Below are positions 59,125 to 64,000 of a stretch of 64,000 nt of DNA, piece by piece. The notes beneath the pieces are model-generated. The model worked only from the letters and a program-made list of their open reading frames with translations. It was not told the DNA's origin and made no database searches. A program made the position numbers and the translations under genes. Within the stretch, counting starts at the first letter, position 1; the number at the start of each line of letters is the position of its first letter. The DNA is from a virus: positions 89,921-153,920 of the IMG/VR virus record IMGVR_UViG_3300025117_000031; one strand, given 5' to 3'.

Positions 59125-60288
59125 ATGAGCAAACTTCTAAAAGAAGCCCTAATAGATGCGAAAGCGATTAAAGATGCGGCTTTGAAATCTGCTGAAAACA
59201 TGATTCTGGAGAGATTTTCTCCAGACGTGAAACGAGAAGTAGAAAAACTTCTAAACGAAGAGATAAAGGCAACAGAAGAGACTCCGAGTCCTGTTTCTTT
59301 TAATTCTTTGGATGACGGCCCGACTTCCGAGAAGGATACCTTTTCTGATGTTCCTTCGGCCGTTGCTGATGGCGAACGCCTCTGCCGTTGCCCAGACGAG
59401 GAAGAAGAAATCGAAATTAATCTTCCCGAATTAGCAAAACAGGTGGGAGGTGATCTACAAGAAATGGAATCCGACTTGGGCTTAGATATGCCCATGGGCG
59501 GTGACGAGGCTTCGCCTTTAGATAATGAGCTTCCTCCTCCGGAAGATGGTGAGGAAGAAGAACTAATAAAAGAACTGCTTCAAAACGAAGATATCGTTGG
59601 AATGATTGAAACGGAATTAGATTCCGAAGTTGAAGAAAACGAAGAGACAAGAGACGAGCTGTCAAAAGAAAAGAAATTGGAAGTTGATGTTGAAAAAACT
59701 TATCAACCTCTTGGTCATATGGGCGGCGCAAACGTGTCTGATAAAAAAGGCGAACTTGCTCGTCATGCGGCAGGAAAGTCGGACGATACACAACAGGATA
59801 AAGAAGAGGAAGAAGAAATTAAAGAAAACAAACAGTTAAAAGAGTCTCTAAGCAAGAACTCTGTTCTGACCGAAAAACTGGCCAAGACAGAAAAAGAAAA
59901 TAAGAAGCTTAAAGATAAATTCCTTGCCCTTGAGTCTTTAACAAAGAAGATTGCGGACAAGGCAGAAGAAATTAATTTGAGAAACGCAAAGTTAACATAT
60001 GAGAATAAGGTTCTAACAGACAAATCTCTAAATGAGAAGCAAAGAGTGCAAATTGCTGAAAGTCTGCAAAGAACAAAGTCTGTGCAAGAAGTAAAGACTG
60101 TGTTTGAGACGCTTACAAGTGCAGTGAATTCTATGTCCGAGAAGACAAAAGAAATTAAATCACTGAACGAAGCAGTAAATTCAAATACAGCTCGTGTAAT
60201 TCAAGCTAGACAAGAGTCTGATGTCATTTCTGAAACAGTAAAGAGAAGAATGCAACGTCTTGCTGGCATATCTTCCAAGGATGAATAA
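59125..60288 (+). CDS. Prohead core scaffold protein (gp22-like)
   Basis: 387 residues, very acidic in the middle with long coiled coils (ENKKLKDKFLALESLTKKIADK) and a basic helical end (VKRRMQRLAGISSKDE). It lies directly before the major capsid gene, the place of T4 gp22. The N-terminal MSKLLKEALIDAKAIKDAAL is a helix that could contact the shell or portal. Several (L/I)-x-E sites would let the gp21-like protease degrade it. Leader is the 84-bp AT-rich gap 59041-59124 containing TAATAATTAATACTAG. Confidence 0.85.
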   Translation: MSKLLKEALIDAKAIKDAALKSAENMILERFSPDVKREVEKLLNEEIKATEETPSPVSFNSLDDGPTSEKDTFSDVPSAVADGERLCRCPDEEEEIEINLPELAKQVGGDLQEMESDLGLDMPMGGDEASPLDNELPPPEDGEEEELIKELLQNEDIVGMIETELDSEVEENEETRDELSKEKKLEVDVEKTYQPLGHMGGANVSDKKGELARHAAGKSDDTQQDKEEEEEIKENKQLKESLSKNSVLTEKLAKTEKENKKLKDKFLALESLTKKIADKAEEINLRNAKLTYENKVLTDKSLNEKQRVQIAESLQRTKSVQEVKTVFETLTSAVNSMSEKTKEIKSLNEAVNSNTARVIQARQESDVISETVKRRMQRLAGISSKDE

Positions 60289-60332
60289 AAAGGGCAAGAG
60301 AAGATAAATAAAAAAGGAGATTTTAAATAATC

Positions 60333-62033
60333 ATGGGTATTCTACAAAAACTAACTGAAGGTATTGTGAAAAGAGATTTTCGCAAAGAAACCTCAGCTCT
60401 AGTTCAAAAATGGGAAAAGATCGGTCTTCTGGAAGGTCTCTCTGGTATTAAAAGAGATAACCTAGTTGTTCTGTTAGAGAACGAAGCAAAAGAACTTCTG
60501 CGCGAAGCAACCACAATGGAAGCCGGTGCAGTTGAAGGTTTTGCCGCTGTTGCGTTCCCCCTGGTCCGCAGAGTGTTTGGTGAGCTGATTGCCCAAGACC
60601 TGGTGTCTGTGCAACCGATGTCGCTGCCTGCTGGTCTGATCTTCTTCATGGATTTCGTTCGTAATGCAGCTCGTGGTCCTTTCGCTGCTAGCGAGTCAAT
60701 CTATGGTGGTGGTGTGACTGGTTCTGGTATCGCGTCTGGTATTTCTCTTACTAGCTCTTCGGCTGAAACTGGTTATTTCAATCTGTCTCAAGGTTATTCA
60801 AAGGCCACTGGTAGCACAATCGTTGCGTCGTCTTCGTTTACCTATAGCGCTCCGATTACTCTGTCCACCGGCTCTACGAATATGACCGATGCAAACAAAT
60901 TAATCTTCCGTTTTGACGCTGACCTACTGTCTGAAGGCGACGATGCAAATACTGCTGGTACAAATCTTTATCTGCACAAAATCACTGTTAATCCTTCAAG
61001 TTCTTGGGACACTCAATTTGACGTGAACAGTCTTATGGCCGTCAATGCGACTGGTTTCACTAGCTCTTGGAACAACAGACTGATCCGCAGACTAACTGAT
61101 TATACAAGCGGTGTTCTTTCTTTATTTGTTGTGTCTGATAACGGAACTGGTGTTGTGGGTGCAAGTGCCAATATTACTATTACCTTCCCTGTGACCGATA
61201 CACTGGCTGCTGGTACAAGCCTGGGCTCTATCGTTGGTAGCAACTACTGGCCTCTAGAGAACGAGACTGATATTCCTGAGCTGAATATCAAAGTAAATTC
61301 TCTGCCCATCGTTGCCGGCTCTCGTAAGCTGAAAGCAAAGTGGACCCCCGAGCTAGAGCAGGATCTAGGCGCGTTCCACAATGTTGATCCCGAAGTTGAG
61401 CTGACTGGCATTATGTCCGAAACCGTTGCTCTAGACATCGACCAGGAAATCCTGGGCGAGCTGATCAAAGGTGGAACCGCTGGCAAACTTTACTGGAGTC
61501 GTAGACCTGGTAAGTTCGTAAACCGTCTGACTGGTGCTGATATTACTTCCAATGGTGCGAATCTGCCCGACTTCACTGGCAACGTAAGCCAATGGTATGA
61601 GACTCTTGTCGAGACCATGAACGACCTGAGCGCTGATATCCATCGCAAGACGCTGCGAGGCGGTGCGACCTTCGTTGTGACTTCACCTGAAATCGCCAAC
61701 ATCCTTGAGTTCACTGCTGGCTTCCGTGCAGACGTGACTGGTGATGCTGAGAAGGGTTCCGTGGGGACTTATAAGAACGGCTCAATCAACAAAAAGTGGG
61801 ACATCTATGTTGATCCGTACTTCCCCCGCAATGTGATTCTGATGGGTCGTAAGGGTAAAGGCTTCTTGGAGTCGGGGTTTTGTTACGCGCCGTACGTCCC
61901 CCTTGAGATGACCCCTGTGATCCTCGACCCGGATGACTTCACTCCTCGTCGCGGCTGTCTGACCCGATACGCTAAGAAGATGGTAAGGTCAGATATGTAT
62001 GGTCTTGTAATTGTTACGGATTTGGAAGGCTAG
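60333..62033 (+). CDS. Major capsid protein (gp23-like)
   Basis: 566 residues. The diagnostic segment is DNLVVLLENEAKELLREATT, followed by AFPLVRRVFGELIAQDLVSVQPMSLPAG, the T4 gp23/HK97-type E-loop and P-domain entry. A strong SD AAAAAGGAG lies upstream. Possible prohead-protease sites are near residues 55-70 (TTMEAGAVEG). Codon use differs sharply from all neighbours (CTG, CGT/CGC, GGT favoured over TTA, AGA, GGA), as expected for the most expressed virion gene. A terminator follows 32 nt after the stop. Confidence 0.96.
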   Translation: MGILQKLTEGIVKRDFRKETSALVQKWEKIGLLEGLSGIKRDNLVVLLENEAKELLREATTMEAGAVEGFAAVAFPLVRRVFGELIAQDLVSVQPMSLPAGLIFFMDFVRNAARGPFAASESIYGGGVTGSGIASGISLTSSSAETGYFNLSQGYSKATGSTIVASSSFTYSAPITLSTGSTNMTDANKLIFRFDADLLSEGDDANTAGTNLYLHKITVNPSSSWDTQFDVNSLMAVNATGFTSSWNNRLIRRLTDYTSGVLSLFVVSDNGTGVVGASANITITFPVTDTLAAGTSLGSIVGSNYWPLENETDIPELNIKVNSLPIVAGSRKLKAKWTPELEQDLGAFHNVDPEVELTGIMSETVALDIDQEILGELIKGGTAGKLYWSRRPGKFVNRLTGADITSNGANLPDFTGNVSQWYETLVETMNDLSADIHRKTLRGGATFVVTSPEIANILEFTAGFRADVTGDAEKGSVGTYKNGSINKKWDIYVDPYFPRNVILMGRKGKGFLESGFCYAPYVPLEMTPVILDPDDFTPRRGCLTRYAKKMVRSDMYGLVIVTDLEG

Positions 62034-62065
62034 TCCTTCGGCCTTATCTAAAACTTTAAGTTTTG

Positions 62066-62094
62066 GCCCCGGTGAAAACCGGGGCTTTTTATTT
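62066..62094 (+). terminator. Rho-independent terminator after major capsid gene
   Basis: GCCCCGGT (62066-62073), a GAAA tetraloop, ACCGGGGC (62078-62085), then TTTTTATTT. Perfect 8-bp GC-rich stem with a stable loop and a U-run; it ends the head transcription unit. Confidence 0.95.
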
Positions 62095-62187
62095 CATAAA
62101 TCCTCTTTTTCTTGTCCTCGTCGATTTCTTGCACAAATATTTCCCATATATGCTATTTAGAGAAAGGCTTTGCGCCGAGGAGAAAAC

Positions 62188-63030
62188 ATGGAAACAAAAA
62201 AATGCCCCAGATGTCTACAAGACAAACCAATCACAGAGTTTCACAAATGCAAGACTAAAGCGAGAGGACTTTATACGATTTGTAAAGACTGCAGCTCTAT
62301 AGAAAGCGCCAAACAACACCAAGCGTACAAAGAAAAGAATCAAAATAGAGAAATAGATTTAACAGCAATAAAAAAATGTTCTTCTTGTGGAGAAGAGAAG
62401 ACTTTAGAGAATTTTTACAAGGAATCTTCTACGAGAGACGGAGTTAGTTCTTTGTGTAAGGTTTGTAAGGAAGAACAAAGAAGAAAAAGAGCACTTTTAA
62501 AGCTTTCTTCCCCAACTATAAAAAATCCCGAAGAATTAAAAAGATGTTCAAAATGTGGTACGCTAAAATCACAAACAGAATATACAATTTGTAACTCTAC
62601 AGGAGATGGGTTAAATTATAGGTGTAAAGAGTGCCAAAACAACTATGCAAAAAAGAACAGAGAAAGAATTAATAAAAGAATAATGGAAAGATATCGCACA
62701 GAACCAGCATTTAAAATTACTCATTTAATTAGAGGTCGGTTTAGGAAAATCATTGCTCGTTACAAATGTGGGTCAAAAATCAAAACAGAGAATACGAAAT
62801 ATTATTTTGGCTGCTCGGTTGAAGAGCTTATTTTATGGATTGAGTCTCAGTTCAAGCCAGGGATGACGTGGGATAATCATGGGCTATGGCATGTGGACCA
62901 TATAATGCCGTTGTCTTCTTTTGATTTTACGAAGCCAGGACAATTAGAAAAAGCTTGGAATTGGAAGAACTTGCAACCGTTATGGGCAGAGGAAAATCTT
63001 AAAAAGGGAGATAGAGTATTTTCCTCTTGA
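62188..63030 (+). CDS. HNH endonuclease with three zinc-binding modules
   Basis: About 280 residues from the ATG at 62188, with GAGGAG upstream. Three similar CxxC/CxxC units occur in tandem: CPRC...CKDC, CSSC...CKVC and CSKC...CKEC. The C-terminal HNH domain reads HVDHIMPLSSF, then WNWKNLQPLWAEENLKKGD, as in homing and free-standing phage HNH nucleases. Such genes are frequent intruders next to capsid genes, and it stands right behind the terminator as a separate transcription unit. Confidence 0.9.
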   Translation: METKKCPRCLQDKPITEFHKCKTKARGLYTICKDCSSIESAKQHQAYKEKNQNREIDLTAIKKCSSCGEEKTLENFYKESSTRDGVSSLCKVCKEEQRRKRALLKLSSPTIKNPEELKRCSKCGTLKSQTEYTICNSTGDGLNYRCKECQNNYAKKNRERINKRIMERYRTEPAFKITHLIRGRFRKIIARYKCGSKIKTENTKYYFGCSVEELILWIESQFKPGMTWDNHGLWHVDHIMPLSSFDFTKPGQLEKAWNWKNLQPLWAEENLKKGDRVFSS

Positions 63031-63054
63031 CTTCTTTGTTTTTTATGATATTGT
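63027..63054 (+). promoter_or_regulatory. Sigma70-like promoter before the Vsr-like nuclease gene
   Basis: TTGACT (63027-63032), 16-bp spacer, TATTGT (63049-63054). The start codon at 63061 lies 7 nt past the -10, with no SD between, so the mRNA may be leaderless or the promoter may be coincidental. Confidence 0.5.
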
Positions 63055-63060
63055 GCCCTT

Positions 63061-63582
63061 ATGACATATTTAACAGAATCTACTTTGGGAAATATTCTTG
63101 AGAATATATTCGGACAGCCCTTCATTCACAACAAAGCTTTTTCTAAAGAACATAAATTCAGACCAGACTATAGAAATGACGATTTAAAGCTTATTGTTGA
63201 ATTTGATGGGTTTCGTCATTACAACGACGTTTCTGTGATTATAAAAGATGAAAAGAAAGATGAGGTTTATAAAGAACATGGATATAAAGTCGTAAGAATT
63301 CCGTATTTCGTTCAGCTTGAGACAAGAACAATTAATTTTTTCTTCTCTCGGCAACATGTTCTTGAGCAGAAGTTTCCTCATGGATTTATTTCCAAGGAAG
63401 CTCTTTTGCCTGCCAATTTTTGTCAAATGGGGACGGAAAGGTTTATAGAAGAAATAACTTCATACCCTTCTTGGCTTATCTATGAGATTTGCACGTCTTT
63501 GGAAAAAAAGATAGAAGAATTAGGGGACGAAAGATATGTTCTTTCTTCTGCCGTTGACCTTGAATATTCTCTCTTAATCTAG
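63061..63582 (+). CDS. Vsr/DUF559-like restriction-fold nuclease
   Basis: 173 residues. The pattern RPDYRNDDLKLIVEFDGFRHY, followed by KDEVYKEHGYKVVRIPYF, is that of PD-(D/E)xK nucleases of the Vsr/DUF559 group: the acid in RPDY and the E/D in VEFDG are the likely metal ligands. These act in very-short-patch repair or as phage-borne site-specific nucleases. It follows the HNH gene, so the two may be parts of a mobile nuclease cluster. No SD is visible upstream. Confidence 0.82.
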   Translation: MTYLTESTLGNILENIFGQPFIHNKAFSKEHKFRPDYRNDDLKLIVEFDGFRHYNDVSVIIKDEKKDEVYKEHGYKVVRIPYFVQLETRTINFFFSRQHVLEQKFPHGFISKEALLPANFCQMGTERFIEEITSYPSWLIYEICTSLEKKIEELGDERYVLSSAVDLEYSLLI

Positions 63583-63591
63583 GAGCACAAA

Positions 63592-63879
63592 ATGACGCAG
63601 AAATATAAAGAAAAGATTGTGGTGAAAGAAGTTAAAAAAGTTATTGAACATTCTTTTGTTTGCAACAAGTGCGGATATGAAGCTTCTTTGCTTCAAGGAG
63701 AAAAAGAGACAATTAGACAAAACATATCTAAGAGAGCAAAGATTAAGGAAAGCTTCTTTTATTTTTTTGTGTCTGGCGGATATTATTCAACATTTCCGCA
63801 AGACGGACAGGAAATAGAATTTCATCTTTGTTCCGACTGTTTAAAGCAGCTTATTGATTCTTTTGAAGTTCCCGCTTGA
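63592..63879 (+). CDS. Zinc-binding hypothetical protein, 95 aa
   Basis: One CNKCG near residue 24 and one CSDC near 79 could form a zinc ribbon around a central basic/aromatic region (SKRAKIKESFFYFFVSGGYY). Leader CTAGGAGCACAAA gives an AGGAG site 6 nt before the ATG. Similar small zinc proteins accompany phage nuclease genes; function is unknown. Positions of the cysteines support a real gene. Confidence 0.7.
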   Translation: MTQKYKEKIVVKEVKKVIEHSFVCNKCGYEASLLQGEKETIRQNISKRAKIKESFFYFFVSGGYYSTFPQDGQEIEFHLCSDCLKQLIDSFEVPA

Positions 63880-63904
63880 CATCTTCTTTTATTTTTGTTA
63901 TCCT
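63876..63904 (+). promoter_or_regulatory. Sigma70-like promoter, consensus -35, near start of the last gene
   Basis: TTGACA (63876-63881), 17-bp spacer, TATCCT (63899-63904). ATG at 63913 lies 9 nt after the -10. The local sequence cTTGACATCTTCTTTT resembles cTTGACTTCTTTG at 63026. Confidence 0.65.
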
Positions 63905-63912
63905 CGGCCGAA

Positions 63913-64000
63913 ATGGAAAGAGAACAAAACAGAGGAGAGCGGCTTTTTTGGGAGCTTTGCAATAAAGGCAAAGACAAGGAAGCGGCTTTAATTCTGTCGA
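63913..64000 (+). CDS. Start of a gene cut by the window edge
   Basis: Open from ATG at 63913 to the end of the window, reading MEREQNRGERLFWELCNKGK and then DKEAALILS. The LFWELCNKGKDKEAALIL stretch resembles the first helix-turn-helix of an ankyrin repeat, but only 29 residues are visible. It has its own promoter candidate just upstream. Product unknown. Confidence 0.5.
   Translation, partial: MEREQNRGERLFWELCNKGKDKEAALILS

Noticed and set aside
59091-59495. Minus-strand 134-residue frame over the scaffold gene start
   Set aside because: Ser-rich antisense translation of acidic Glu codons; scaffold frame is clearly the real one.
1-64000. tRNA genes, CRISPR arrays, rRNA, origin-like iterons
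   Set aside because: I scanned for cloverleaf-type ends with T-loop GTTCGA context, evenly spaced repeats and iterons, and found nothing supportable by eye; a tRNAscan-type search could still find divergent tRNAs.

Overview
The window is a contiguous piece of a large, AT-rich, tailed-phage genome with a T4-like (myovirus) virion plan. The evidence is a set of proteins recognisable by sequence: baseplate wedge gp25-like (5367-5741) and gp6/J-like (7138-8925), terminase large subunit (43672-45264), portal (45336-47333), gp21-type prohead protease (49681-50304), gp22-type scaffold (59125-60288) and gp23-type major capsid protein (60333-62033). Almost every base is coding, nearly all on the + strand, with 1-8 nt overlaps or short A-rich leaders. 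The host is not identified. A paired-CXXCH multiheme cytochrome, a lipoprotein with a Myxococcus-type Cys-rich repeat and several envelope-targeted proteins point to a Gram-negative host of the deltaproteobacterial or myxococcal kind (inference). No tRNA, rRNA or CRISPR array was seen.

Layout. 1-30341: baseplate and tail-appendage genes, including a 3723-residue giant protein with LamG-like and beta-propeller-like regions. This block is interrupted at 5748-7128 by a tnpB-carrying IS605-type element. 30374-37405: small genes, many sharing a short amphipathic N-terminal motif that ends in an (I/L)-x-E site. This looks like a capsid-targeting sequence for internal head proteins. Among these genes are a P-loop polynucleotide-kinase-like protein, a CCA-adding enzyme and an ADP-ribosyltransferase-like protein. 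37418-41988: replication and recombination genes: RuvC-like resolvase, CHC2/TOPRIM primase, and a single-chain SbcD-SbcC (Mre11-Rad50) fusion. 41990-43675: two membrane proteins, a zinc protein and a terminase-neighbour protein. 43672-50819: packaging and head genes in the T4 order (large terminase, portal, intervening core genes, protease).

50832-59040 is an accessory block of about 8 kb between the protease and the scaffold, which are close neighbours in T4. It carries a ribosomal protein bS21-like gene, virion surface proteins, a Cys-rich membrane protein, a lipoprotein with a Myxococcus-type repeat, a 47-residue membrane peptide overlapping a membrane-anchored tri-heme cytochrome c, a second tnpB element, a small lipoprotein and a holin-like protein. 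59125-62095: scaffold, major capsid protein and a strong intrinsic terminator. 62188-64000: HNH endonuclease, Vsr/DUF559-like nuclease, a zinc protein and the start of another gene, with sigma70-like promoters lying almost on the start codons.

How they may work together (inference): the late genes build a T4-type particle. The N-terminally tagged proteins may be loaded into the prohead, trimmed by the gp21-like protease and injected with the DNA. The envelope block may alter the infected cell's surface, respiration and lysis. The most unusual items are the phage tri-heme cytochrome, the one-polypeptide Mre11-Rad50, the candidate capsid-loaded enzyme set, and the SD-hairpin-ATG arrangement made by a transposon end in front of the gp6-like gene.
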